Notes: generated by a model from the sequence alone, not told the origin. A stretch of DNA of 10,508 bases from Rhodospirillales bacterium 47_12_T64 (GCA_002162915.1 MABB01000111.1:1-10508); one strand, 5' to 3'; shown: positions 1-7,063, counted from the stretch's first letter. Numbers and translations are program-made.

Positions 1-440
1 ATACCTTTGAATGTCTCCCTATAGCTGCCCTCGGGATTTTTTGCAAAATCAGCACTAATTGTTTGCCTTACGACCTCCCTCATTTCAGGGTCGGCAACGG
101 TCATAATACCCGCGACGTCTTTCTGCAGCTCTGTTTGATCAATTCCTGCTTGAAAATCAAGTATGATAGTGCCTATCAAATCGGAGTTATCTCTAGACTG
201 GGTTATGATACGTGCTTTTCCAGGGGTGGTATAGAGACAGGCTGTTACTTTGAAGGGTTTGGAACACGTTATAAAGGTGAGCTGAACTTCCTGACCACTT
301 TTTCGGGTCGCTTCTTCGAACAAGGTTTTAAAGTCTTTTTTGTTTACGCCTTCTTTCAACCCTTTTGCATCAATGACAGAATTTGGGTTAAGGCAACCAC
401 TCAAAAACATGACAAATGCCAAACTAATTATGTATCGCAT
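1..440 (-). CDS. Small secreted lipoprotein of unknown function (3' end outside the window)
   Basis: The minus strand is open without a stop from an ATG at 440-438 to the left edge, 146 codons. The N-terminus MRYIISLAFVMFLSGC is a short lipoprotein signal peptide: one basic residue, a hydrophobic stretch and a lipobox LSGC with the lipidated cysteine at residue 16. The mature part starts LNPNSVIDAKGLKEG and then looks soluble, with no further membrane segment. Two cysteines around residues 55-67 (TCSKPFKV...CLYTT) could form a disulfide in the periplasm. A GAGGGGG ribosome site lies 7 bases before the ATG, which supports this start. It is transcribed divergently from folK. I do not recognise the family. 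Coding is inferred from the open frame plus signal peptide and ribosome site; the overlapping plus-strand frame at 63-458 has none of these and is a shadow. Confidence 0.8.
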   Translation of the reverse strand, partial: MRYIISLAFVMFLSGCLNPNSVIDAKGLKEGVNKKDFKTLFEEATRKSGQEVQLTFITCSKPFKVTACLYTTPGKARIITQSRDNSDLIGTIILDFQAGIDQTELQKDVAGIMTVADPEMREVVRQTISADFAKNPEGSYRETFKG

Positions 441-465
441 AAAAATACCCCCTCTTAAGTAGAAT

Positions 466-493
466 ATTGTCAGCAATACTCGCGAAATGTCCA
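466..493 (-). promoter_or_regulatory. Possible promoter of the minus-strand lipoprotein gene
   Basis: Reading the minus strand, a -35-like TGGACA (493-488) is followed after 16 bases by a -10-like GACAAT (471-466). Transcription would begin about 18-20 bases before the ATG at 440. The -10 element matches the sigma70 consensus at only four of six positions, so this is a weak call. Confidence 0.27.
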
Positions 494-602
494 GAAGTAT
501 TTGATTTCAATAGTAGAAAAGTAGAGGTTGTTTAGTGGAGTTGTTTCCTGATGCAAGTAACACCTCAATAACGCCTAAAGAATTGGCTATAAAAAGGGCA
601 GG

Positions 603-642
603 GGTAATCCCCCCGAAAGATAGATGTGATGGGGGAATTACC
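603..642. repeat. Imperfect inverted repeat with GC-rich arms
   Basis: The left arm GGTAATCCCCCC (603-614) and right arm GGGGGAATTACC (631-642) are inverted copies with one mismatch in 12, separated by 16 bases. No T-run follows on the plus strand. On the minus strand the structure is followed by a pyrimidine-rich stretch ending in four or five Ts, but no clear gene on that strand ends here. It could be an operator, a hairpin in an RNA, or a remnant of a repeat element. Confidence 0.6.
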
Positions 643-715
643 TCAGTGTCGCCTATTGGGGGTGAACAATTTAGTTTACAAAAATCGTCTATATATGACA
701 TAAAACAGCTTAAAG

Positions 716-743
716 TTTACACTTAAGTTATTGTTATTATAAA
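716..743 (+). promoter_or_regulatory. Candidate folK promoter
   Basis: TTTACA (716-721) and TATAAA (738-743) are separated by 16 bases, close to the sigma70 -35/-10 pattern, in an AT-rich stretch directly before folK. The predicted start near 750 gives a leader of about 18 bases containing the AGAGGT ribosome site. Confidence 0.4.
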
Positions 744-767
744 GTTTTGGACTAGAGGTCATTAAAA

Positions 768-1268
768 GTGATTATAATTGCACTTGGGGCAAATCTAGAA
801 AGCCCTAAATACGGCTTACCGTTGCAAACCTGTCAAACTGTACTATCAAGACTGGAAGAACTTGGCCTTGAGGTTATTAATAGTTCTCGATGGTTAAAGT
901 CAGCACCTGTACCAATTTCGAATCAACCCTGGTATGTAAACGGGGTTGCTGAAATAAAGACCGATCTCACTCCCAAAGATTTGCTAGCTTTACTGCATCG
1001 GGTAGAAGGCGAGTTTGGCCGTGTCCGGACAGTGCCAAATGCACCAAGAGTTATAGATATAGATTTGATCGCATATCACGATGTCATTAGTAAGCCAGAC
1101 GATCATCTTGTTTTACCCCACCCACGAATGCATGAAAGAGCTTTTGTCTTGTTACCCCTTATGGATATTAACGAGGAATGGATTCATCCTGTACTTGGGA
1201 AGACAACGAAAGAATTAGTCTCGACTATATCTTCTGATCAGGAAACAATGGCGTTTTCTGAGGACTAA
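768..1268 (+). CDS. folK: 2-amino-4-hydroxy-6-hydroxymethyldihydropteridine pyrophosphokinase
   Basis: HPPK transfers pyrophosphate from ATP to hydroxymethyl-dihydropterin, the step before dihydropteroate synthase in cytosolic folate synthesis. The 166-residue product opens with the family start IIIALGANL, carries SAPV and QPWYVNGV in the substrate region, and has the HPPK signature NAPRVIDIDLI at about residues 91-101, whose two aspartates bind magnesium. HPRMHERAFVLLPL follows, as is typical of the C-terminal half. Length is normal for a single-domain FolK. The start is a GTG at 768, chosen because the conserved domain begins immediately and AGAGGT lies 8 bases upstream. It sits 149 bases before rpoZ and appears to be its own transcription unit. 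Confidence 0.95.
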   Translation: MIIIALGANLESPKYGLPLQTCQTVLSRLEELGLEVINSSRWLKSAPVPISNQPWYVNGVAEIKTDLTPKDLLALLHRVEGEFGRVRTVPNAPRVIDIDLIAYHDVISKPDDHLVLPHPRMHERAFVLLPLMDINEEWIHPVLGKTTKELVSTISSDQETMAFSED

Positions 1269-1284
1269 TCGAAGGCAATAGGGG

Positions 1285-1321
1285 GTAAATATTGTTATTT
1301 ACTAATATTTTGTTGAATATT
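1285..1321. repeat. AT-rich palindromes in the folK-rpoZ spacer
   Basis: GTAAATA (1285-1291) and TATTTAC (1296-1302) form a perfect 7-bp inverted repeat with a 4-base loop. Directly after it, the self-complementary hexamer AATATT occurs twice (1304-1309 and 1316-1321). The repeats end just before the candidate rpoZ -35 element. There is no T-run typical of an intrinsic terminator. A regulator-binding site or simple AT-rich promoter upstream region are both possible. Confidence 0.45.
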
Positions 1322-1322
1322 C

Positions 1323-1351
1323 TTGCTATATGCTAAGCTGATTCATATATT
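1323..1351 (+). promoter_or_regulatory. Candidate rpoZ promoter
   Basis: TTGCTA (1323-1328) and TATATT (1346-1351) are spaced by 17 bases, a good sigma70-like arrangement. The predicted transcript starts near 1358 and has a leader of about 60 bases. That leader holds a small hairpin of GCCC (1366-1369) with GGGC (1376-1379), of unknown meaning. Confidence 0.42.
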
Positions 1352-1417
1352 GCCCCGATTCAATTGCCCGCTAGTGGGCTTTCTACATTACTGACTACGA
1401 TACTGGAGTTATCACAT

Positions 1418-1795
1418 ATGGCACGCGTCACGGTCGAAGATTGTGTTGAAAAAGTTCCTAATCGCTTTGAACTCGTAATGCTTTCAGCTCAGCGTGCTCG
1501 AGAAATCGTATCCGGTGCTCCCTTAACGGTAGAGCGTGATAACGATAAGAATGCTGTTGTTTCTCTCCGCGAAATTGCTGAAGAAACCATCGATCTTGTT
1601 AGAGTAAAAGCATCTTTGGTTCAGGGATTACAAAAACAGGCCGCCTTCTCTGAAGTTGACGAAGATGAACCCGAATTTGATGCCATTGGTCCTGAAGCGC
1701 TTCTTACCGCTGATGCTGGTGAGCAGTTTGCCAATGCAGACGGTATGTCGATAGAAGACACGCCTGCGACGGAAATCGGGCAGGAATCAGAGTAG
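1418..1795 (+). CDS. rpoZ: RNA polymerase omega subunit
   Basis: Omega binds the C-terminal part of beta prime, helps RNA polymerase assembly and, in proteobacteria, contributes a (p)ppGpp-binding site. The 125-residue product starts [20 protein letters not shown], the classic omega N-terminus, followed by LSAQRAREI and [17 protein letters not shown], which cover the conserved helices. After about residue 70 the protein becomes a poorly conserved acidic tail, a common trait of alphaproteobacterial omega proteins. The frame is open from 1364, but ATG 1418 is chosen because conservation begins there and a TGGAG site lies about 9 bases upstream. It is followed by a terminator-like repeat and then rsh, the usual alphaproteobacterial neighbour, which links RNA polymerase to the enzyme that makes its alarmone. 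Confidence 0.95.
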   Translation: MARVTVEDCVEKVPNRFELVMLSAQRAREIVSGAPLTVERDNDKNAVVSLREIAEETIDLVRVKASLVQGLQKQAAFSEVDEDEPEFDAIGPEALLTADAGEQFANADGMSIEDTPATEIGQESE

Positions 1796-1831
1796 GTCGA
1801 CAGCGTTCGGCAAACAATTTCAAAGAAATAC

Positions 1832-1898
1832 AGCTTTCCAGAGCTTGGCTTACGTTAATTCACGGCGTATCATTTTTCTGGAAAGCTATATTTTTTTT
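1832..1898 (+). terminator. Intrinsic terminator-like hairpin with T-run after rpoZ
   Basis: AGCTTTCCAGA (1832-1842) and TCTGGAAAGCT (1877-1887) form a perfect 11-bp inverted repeat with a 34-base loop, followed by eight Ts at 1891-1898. Bases before the left arm (A-rich, 1822-1830) can also pair with the T-run. The loop is longer than in a classic terminator and the stem is not very GC-rich, so efficiency is uncertain. The T-run ends only 20 bases before the rsh start codon. Confidence 0.55.
1845..1873 (+). promoter_or_regulatory. Candidate rsh promoter inside the hairpin loop
   Basis: TTGGCT (1845-1850) and TATCAT (1868-1873) are spaced by 17 bases; the -10 matches the sigma70 consensus at five of six positions. 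Both elements lie in the 34-base loop of the inverted repeat. Transcription would start near 1880, within the right arm, so these transcripts would lack the left arm and could not form the hairpin. The leader would be about 39 bases. Confidence 0.45.
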
Positions 1899-1918
1899 AG
1901 AGGGCTGTTTGTTCCACA

Positions 1919-4072
1919 ATGATCCGTCAGTTTGAGTTGGTTGAACGCGTCAAGTCATATGACCATGACGCTGACGAAGATGCACTTAACAGAGCATACG
2001 TTTTTGCGACCAAATATCATGGGTCTCAAAAACGCGCGTCTGGCGACCCTTATTTTTCTCACCCCGTTGAAGTCGCTGGAATTCTGACTGATCTAAAGCT
2101 GGATCACAATTCCATTATCACGGCTCTGCTGCATGATGTTGTCGAAGATACCGAGGCAAGTCTTGAAACTGTCGAGAAAGCTTTTGGTGCACACATCGCG
2201 CGTCTGGTCGATGGTGTTACCAAATTAACCCGACTAGAACTGCAATCCGAAGAAAGCAAATACGCCGAGAATTTTCGTAAGCTTGTTCTGGCGATGTCTG
2301 ATGACATTAGGGTTCTTTTGGTTAAGCTCGCAGACCGTTTGCACAATATGCAAACACTCCATTTTATCAAAAAAGAAGATAAACGCCGTCGCATCGCACG
2401 TGAAACCATGGACATTTATGCGCCACTGGCTGAACGAATTGGGATGCACCGTTTTAAAGATCAGCTTGAAGACCTTTCCTTTGCTCAATTAAATCCTGAA
2501 GCACATGAATCCATCGTTAAACGTTTGGAGTTCCTCAAAGGCGAAGACGAAGATACCGAAGATAACCTCGCCAACAAGATCATCGATCAGCTGAACAAAA
2601 TTATTAAAGAAAACGGTATTGAGGGTGAAGTATCTGGCCGCTTGAAAGCACCGTATTCAATATGGCGTAAGATGCAACGCAAGGCTGTTACCTTTGAACA
2701 GCTTTCAGATATCATGGCCTTCCGATTGATCGTAAAGGATATTGGGTCCTGTTATCAGGCGCTTGGCGTCCTTCATGGTAACTACCCTGTCGTTCCTGGC
2801 CGTTTCAAAGATTATATATCGACGCCAAAGCCAAATGGTTACAAATCAATTCATACCTGCATAATCGGCCCTGAACGCCATAAAATTGAAGTTCAGATCC
2901 GTACCGCAGAAATGCATTCTATTGCTGAAATGGGGGTTGCTGCCCATTGGTCCTATAAGCAGGGCGGCGAACATATGGAGGGGCGCCAGTATCGCTGGCT
3001 TCGCGAACTCCTTGATATTCTGGATCACGCGTCAAACCCTGAAGAGTTTCTTGAACATACCAAAATGGAAATGTTCCAGGATCAGGTGTTTTGTTTTACG
3101 CCAAAGGGCGCTCTCCTGTCCTTGCCAAGTGGCTCTACCCCTATTGATTTTGCCTACGCCGTTCATACGGAAGTTGGAAATACCTGTGTCGGAGCCAAGG
3201 TCAATGGTCGGATGGTTCCTTTCAGATCCATTCTACACAATGGTGATCAGGTCGAAATTCTAACCTCAAAGAACCAGAAACCTTCTCCCGATTGGGAAAA
3301 ATTCGTTGTTTCCGGTAAGGCAAAAGCCTGCATTCGTCGATACATCAGGCTTCAAGAGCGCGATCAGTATAGCTCTCTCGGACACCAAATGGTTCAAAAG
3401 GTGTTTCGTCAGGAAGGTTATGAGTTTACCGAAAAAGGTATCGAAGGCATCCTTGGCAAATTCCATATGGATCATGCCGAAGATCTCTACGTCAGTGTAG
3501 GACAGGGACATCATACGGCGAGGGAAGTTCTGGTCGCCGTCTATCCCGGTGCACGCGTTCTTCCGAAGTCAAACCCAACTGCGCCTCGCAAAAAGGCAAA
3601 GTCCTCCGGCAATAAAGACAATGCTCTTCCCATCAAGGGATTGATCCCGGGAATGGCTGTGCATTACGCCCGTTGCTGCCATCCTTTGCCGGGCGATCGC
3701 ATTGTTGGTATTGTGACGACCGGTAAGGGAGTCACTATCCATACGATCGATTGTGATAACCTTGTAAATTATCAGGACACTCCGGAACGCTGGATTGACG
3801 TCGCATGGGATTCAGCAGAAGTAGAAGGGCCAAGTCATACCGGACGGCTCAAACTGATTGTTGCCAATGAGCCCGGATGTCTTGGTGGCTTGTCTGTTGT
3901 CATCGGGAAAAACCAGGGGAACATTAGTAACCTCAAGATCGTTCATCGATCCATGGACTTCTTTGAAATGATGGTCGATGTAGAAGTCAATGACGTTAAA
4001 CACCTTGCCGACATTACTGCTGCACTACGGGCGATGTCTGTTGTAAATTCTGTCGAACGGGCGAGAAATTAA
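1919..4072 (+). CDS. rsh: Bifunctional (p)ppGpp synthetase/hydrolase (RelA/SpoT homologue)
   Basis: This enzyme makes and degrades the stringent-response alarmone (p)ppGpp. The 717-residue product has the full long-RSH architecture. The N-terminal HD hydrolase domain spans roughly residues 25-150, with FSHP at 46-49, HDVVEDT at 72-78 and LADRLHNM at 137-144. The synthetase domain spans about 235-345, with RFKD at 295-298, PKPNGYKSIHT at 303-313 and EVQIRT at 324-329. A TGS domain follows at about 385-445, then a cysteine-containing segment with YARCCHPLPGD, and a C-terminal ACT domain at about 640-715. The RxKD form marks a bifunctional Rel/SpoT-type enzyme rather than monofunctional RelA (ExDD). 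The intact HD motifs predict active hydrolysis. The start matches the family N-terminus, but the GAGGG ribosome site is unusually far away, about 14 bases. It probably has its own promoter plus read-through from rpoZ. Confidence 0.98.
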   Translation: MIRQFELVERVKSYDHDADEDALNRAYVFATKYHGSQKRASGDPYFSHPVEVAGILTDLKLDHNSIITALLHDVVEDTEASLETVEKAFGAHIARLVDGVTKLTRLELQSEESKYAENFRKLVLAMSDDIRVLLVKLADRLHNMQTLHFIKKEDKRRRIARETMDIYAPLAERIGMHRFKDQLEDLSFAQLNPEAHESIVKRLEFLKGEDEDTEDNLANKIIDQLNKIIKENGIEGEVSGRLKAPYSIWRKMQRKAVTFEQLSDIMAFRLIVKDIGSCYQALGVLHGNYPVVPGRFKDYISTPKPNGYKSIHTCIIGPERHKIEVQIRTAEMHSIAEMGVAAHWSYKQGGEHMEGRQYRWLRELLDILDHASNPEEFLEHTKMEMFQDQVFCFTPKGALLSLPSGSTPIDFAYAVHTEVGNTCVGAKVNGRMVPFRSILHNGDQVEILTSKNQKPSPDWEKFVVSGKAKACIRRYIRLQERDQYSSLGHQMVQKVFRQEGYEFTEKGIEGILGKFHMDHAEDLYVSVGQGHHTAREVLVAVYPGARVLPKSNPTAPRKKAKSSGNKDNALPIKGLIPGMAVHYARCCHPLPGDRIVGIVTTGKGVTIHTIDCDNLVNYQDTPERWIDVAWDSAEVEGPSHTGRLKLIVANEPGCLGGLSVVIGKNQGNISNLKIVHRSMDFFEMMVDVEVNDVKHLADITAALRAMSVVNSVERARN

Positions 4073-4117
4073 ATTGATAAGACACCTGCGTCATGAGTAT
4101 ATCATGGGAAAAAATAC

Positions 4118-4525
4118 ATGATCCTCGGTATCGGGAATGATCTTGTTGACATCAGGCGTATTGAAAAGTCTCTGGATAAATTTGGCGATCGATTTATTGC
4201 CCGGGTATTTACCGAAGAAGAAACTCAACGTGCAAAATCTCGCCCTGATCCAGCAGCAACCTTTGCCAAGCGTTTTGCGGTGAAAGAAGCCTGCGCCAAA
4301 GCTCTTGGAACCGGGTTATGGCGGCATGGTGTTCTCTTTACGGATATTGGTGTGATAAATAAAAAAGGCGGCCAGCCTCAGCTCAACTTAAAAGGAGCTG
4401 CTGCGGCACGTTTGCGTGATATGGTGCCTCAGGGGATGACACCAAGGCTTCACGTCACTATATCTGACGACTATCCCCATGCGCAGGCTTTCGTGCTGAT
4501 ATCGGCAGAACCTGAGACAAATTGA
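4118..4525 (+). CDS. acpS: Holo-[acyl-carrier-protein] synthase
   Basis: AcpS moves the 4'-phosphopantetheine group from coenzyme A to apo-acyl carrier protein and so activates fatty-acid synthesis. The 135-residue product begins MILGIGNDLVDI, with the magnesium-binding Asp8, and carries FAKRFAVKEACAKALGTG at 49-66, with Glu57 as the second metal ligand. The C-terminal VTISDDYPHAQAFV is the usual closing strand. Length is normal. The start lies 45 bases after rsh, with only a weak GGGA ribosome site 8 bases upstream. No terminator separates it from rsh, so read-through is likely. In many alphaproteobacteria pyrE and/or pdxJ lie between rsh and acpS; neither is present here. Confidence 0.97.
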   Translation: MILGIGNDLVDIRRIEKSLDKFGDRFIARVFTEEETQRAKSRPDPAATFAKRFAVKEACAKALGTGLWRHGVLFTDIGVINKKGGQPQLNLKGAAAARLRDMVPQGMTPRLHVTISDDYPHAQAFVLISAEPETN

Positions 4526-4544
4526 ATTTAAGGATTACACTTTA

Positions 4545-5402
4545 ATGTTCGATCAAAAGCGTAAAGCTGATAAAAGAGAGAGCGAACTTAATGAGGATCC
4601 TGTTAAACCTATGGAAAACAATGATATGGCAACAGGATCTGAGGATATTAAGGAAGCTAAGGACGATGAGAGTGTGGTAAAAACCGTTGTCTATGCTCTT
4701 TTGATTGCGTTAGCTGTTCGGACGTTTTTGTTTGAGCCTTTCAATATCCCTTCAAGTTCGATGAAACCAACTCTGTTGATCGGAGATTATCTCTTTGTAT
4801 CAAAGTTCTCTTACGGTGTAGGACGGTACTCCTTTCCCTTTGGCGATAAGATTTTCGGTGAAAGCTTTGAGGGACGTATTCTGGGCTCTGAACCTGAGCG
4901 AGGAGATGTCATCGTCTTTCGTAAACCAACAGATACTTCAATTGATTACATCAAACGTTTAATCGGCCTGCCAGGAGATACAATCCAGGTTACACAAGGG
5001 CAGCTTTATATTAATGGTAAAGTTGCTCCCCGTGAGCTTGTTCGCATCGGTGATGGCAGTGATGGTCTTCGCCTCGGCGAAAGGGAATACGAAGAAACAC
5101 TTCCCAATGGGGTTAAACACCTGATTTGGGAACGAAGCGACAATGAAGGGGCGGACAATACCCGACCTTATATCGTTCCGGATGGGTATTACTTCTTCAT
5201 GGGCGACAACCGGGACAATAGTCAAGATAGCCGTTTCAACGCAGTTGGTCCCGTTCCTTTTGAGAATTTTATTGGTCGTGCAGATCTGCTGTTTTTCTCT
5301 CACCGCGGAGATGACAATGGCGAAAATGTTGGCGACTGGTGGGAAGTATGGAAGTGGCCTTCAATGATTAGATTTGGACGCATCTTTAATGTCATCAATT
5401 GA
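4545..5402 (+). CDS. lepB: Signal peptidase I
   Basis: LepB cuts signal peptides from exported proteins on the outer face of the inner membrane. The 285-residue product has a charged cytoplasmic N-terminus (1-43), one clear membrane segment at about 44-62, and the S26 boxes in order: IPSSSMKPTL at 68-77 with catalytic Ser72, RGDVIVFRKP at 119-128, DYIKRLIGLPGD at 134-145 with catalytic Lys137, and GDNRDNSQDSR at 220-230. Only one membrane segment is seen. The N-terminal lead before the membrane segment is long and acidic. The start at 4545 has a TAAGGA site 10 bases upstream and lies 19 bases after acpS. An internal ATG at 4611 with GAGGA upstream is a possible alternative, giving a 263-residue protein. 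Its last 14 bases overlap rnc. Confidence 0.97.
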   Translation: MFDQKRKADKRESELNEDPVKPMENNDMATGSEDIKEAKDDESVVKTVVYALLIALAVRTFLFEPFNIPSSSMKPTLLIGDYLFVSKFSYGVGRYSFPFGDKIFGESFEGRILGSEPERGDVIVFRKPTDTSIDYIKRLIGLPGDTIQVTQGQLYINGKVAPRELVRIGDGSDGLRLGEREYEETLPNGVKHLIWERSDNEGADNTRPYIVPDGYYFFMGDNRDNSQDSRFNAVGPVPFENFIGRADLLFFSHRGDDNGENVGDWWEVWKWPSMIRFGRIFNVIN

Positions 5403-6102
5403 ACCCAAGGGTTTCTCTGAGCTGAAATTAGTAGCTGATAAACTCGACCACAAGTTCAGTAAACTAAATTTGGTAAAACAAGCGCTAACTCACCCAAGTG
5501 CGTGCGGCCGAAACCGTATCATTGCCGATAGTTACGAACGGCTTGAGTTTTTAGGGGATCGAGTTTTAGGGCTTGTCATTGCTGACATGTTACTACGCAA
5601 TTTCCCTGACGAGAGCGAAGGCTCGCTCGCGAAGCGCTTTACTGCCCTTGTCCGTCGTGAAGCCCTGGCTTTTGTTGCACGTTCTCTCGGTCTGGAAAAA
5701 TCAATTGTCCTGGCCAAGGGTGAAGAGGAGAGTGGTGAAAGAGACAATCCTGCTTTACAGGCTGATGTCTGTGAAGCCTTAATAGGGGCGCTATACTTTG
5801 ATGGCGGTTATGCCACATCTCAGAAATTTATAGAAAAGAACTGGCTGCCACTCCTTAATCAAGATCTGGCGCCGCCTCAAGATGCCAAGACAACCCTTCA
5901 AGAGTGGGCGCAGGGAAGAGGGTTGCCGCTACCTGCCTATCGCGAAGTTGGTAGATCCGGACCTCCTCATGCCCCGATATTTGACATTGAGGTGAAGGTG
6001 AAGGGCGTCGATCCTGTCGTGAGGCAAGGGAATTCCAAACGTAAGGGTGAGCAGGAAGCTGCTACCGAATTATTAGATTTAATAAGTAAGAATGGCAGTT
6101 AA
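5389..6102 (+). CDS. rnc: Ribonuclease III
   Basis: RNase III cleaves double-stranded RNA, chiefly the 16S and 23S rRNA precursors and some mRNAs and antisense duplexes. With the ATG at 5389 the product is 237 residues. The catalytic domain contains ERLEFLGDRVL (Glu50, Glu53, Asp57) and ADVCEALIGALYFDGGY with Asp126 and Glu129, matching the metal-binding residues of the family. A double-stranded RNA-binding domain fills about 163-232. The frame is open from a TTG at 5374, but ATG 5389 is preferred: it overlaps the lepB stop by 14 bases, has a weak GGA site about 10 bases upstream, and gives a normal N-terminus. The overlap suggests translational coupling to lepB. It overlaps era by 11 bases at the other end. 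Confidence 0.96.
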   Translation: MSSIEPKGFSELKLVADKLDHKFSKLNLVKQALTHPSACGRNRIIADSYERLEFLGDRVLGLVIADMLLRNFPDESEGSLAKRFTALVRREALAFVARSLGLEKSIVLAKGEEESGERDNPALQADVCEALIGALYFDGGYATSQKFIEKNWLPLLNQDLAPPQDAKTTLQEWAQGRGLPLPAYREVGRSGPPHAPIFDIEVKVKGVDPVVRQGNSKRKGEQEAATELLDLISKNGS

Positions 6103-7063
6103 GCAGATGAACGATCAAGATACGAAGCAACAGGGTGGAAACGAGCCTGACATGAATGAGGATAAACCTGATACTCGTTGTGGATTTATTGCTCTAATCG
6201 GCGCTCCAAATGCTGGAAAATCAACCTTGATGAACCGAATGGTCGGGGGCAAGATATCTATCGTCACCCATAAGGTTCAGACAACCAGATCACAGATCCG
6301 TGGCATCGCCATTCATGACAAGTCTCAACTTATTTTTGTTGATACACCCGGAATTTTCCTGCCGAAAAAACGCCTGGAGCGGGCGATGGTATCTTCTGCC
6401 TGGAAAGGTGCCGGAGACGCCGAGATTGTAGTTGTACTTCATGATGCTTGCCGTAAGAAAATCGGAGAAGACACGCGCGCAATTATTGCTGGCTTACAGA
6501 AACAAGAACGACAAGTAATTCTTGCCTTAAACAAAATTGATTCGATTAATCCTGAAAAGCTGCTTGCGCTTGCCCAGGAATTTATGTCGATGGGGGTCTT
6601 TTCGGAAATCTTCATGATTTCGGCACAAGCGGGCGACGGCGTCAACGATTTGATGGATCGATTGGCTGATTTAGTCCCAGAGGGGGTTTGGCTATATCCT
6701 GAAGATCAGTTATCCGACCATCCCATGCGTTCGATTGCCGCTGAAGTTACCCGTGAAAAGCTCTTTTTGAACTTACACGATGAGTTGCCCTATAATCTGA
6801 CTGTAGAAACGGATAGCTGGGAAGATTTCAAAGATGGCAGCGTCAAAATTTCCCAGACAATCTATGTTCAAAGAGACATACACAAGGCAATGTGTTTAGG
6901 TAAGGGCGGGCGGACGATAAAGCTTATTCGTTCTAAATCTCAAAAAGATCTCGAAGAGTCCCTTGAGCGAAAGGTCCATCTCTTCTTGTATGTAAAGGTA
7001 CGGGAAAAGTGGGCTGATGATCCTGCTCGCTATCGCGAAATGGGATTGGATTTTAATAGTTAA
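6092..7063 (+). CDS. era: Ribosome-assembly GTPase Era
   Basis: Era is an essential GTPase that binds the 3' end of 16S rRNA and aids maturation of the small subunit. The 323-residue product shows G1 GAPNAGKST at 37-45, switch I TTRSQI at 64-69, G3 DTPG at 84-87, G4 NKID at 147-150 and G5 SA at 177-178. A C-terminal KH RNA-binding domain covers about 220-303, with the loop CLGKGGRTIK at 268-277. From ATG 6092 there is a 29-residue polar leader before the G domain, longer than in most Era proteins. ATGs at 6107 and 6152 would give shorter forms, and no ribosome site clearly decides between them. I favour 6092 because it overlaps the rnc stop, typical of a coupled pair. Pairing with rnc fits a shared role in rRNA maturation. 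Confidence 0.97.
   Translation: MAVKQMNDQDTKQQGGNEPDMNEDKPDTRCGFIALIGAPNAGKSTLMNRMVGGKISIVTHKVQTTRSQIRGIAIHDKSQLIFVDTPGIFLPKKRLERAMVSSAWKGAGDAEIVVVLHDACRKKIGEDTRAIIAGLQKQERQVILALNKIDSINPEKLLALAQEFMSMGVFSEIFMISAQAGDGVNDLMDRLADLVPEGVWLYPEDQLSDHPMRSIAAEVTREKLFLNLHDELPYNLTVETDSWEDFKDGSVKISQTIYVQRDIHKAMCLGKGGRTIKLIRSKSQKDLEESLERKVHLFLYVKVREKWADDPARYREMGLDFNS

Larger units (their letters stand above)
441..767. other. Divergent spacer between the lipoprotein gene and folK
   Basis: These 327 bases separate divergent genes and must hold both promoters. They contain the inverted repeat at 603-642 and the candidate folK promoter at 716-743. A 63-codon plus-strand frame (GTG at 535 to TAA at 726) has an AGAGG ribosome-like site 7 bases upstream. 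I recognise no domain in it, and a 64-codon frame lies antisense to it, so its coding status is open and I do not call it a gene. No RNA gene is recognised here. Confidence 0.5.

Noticed and set aside
63..458. Plus-strand 131-codon frame at the left edge
   Set aside because: It is antisense to the lipoprotein frame, lacks a ribosome site, and has an unconvincing cysteine- and phenylalanine-rich composition; the minus strand shows a signal peptide, lipobox and ribosome site.
595..667. G-quadruplex from the repeated G-runs
   Set aside because: The G-runs on the plus strand are separated by loops of about 20-30 bases, too long for a stable quadruplex.
507..701. Minus-strand 64-codon frame in the folK upstream spacer
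   Set aside because: It has no recognisable domain and is antisense to another open frame; the shared openness partly reflects the GC-rich inverted repeat.
4093..4140. Short ATG-initiated peptide overlapping the acpS start
   Set aside because: It is 15 codons with no ribosome site and reads into acpS in another frame; a chance frame is the simpler explanation.
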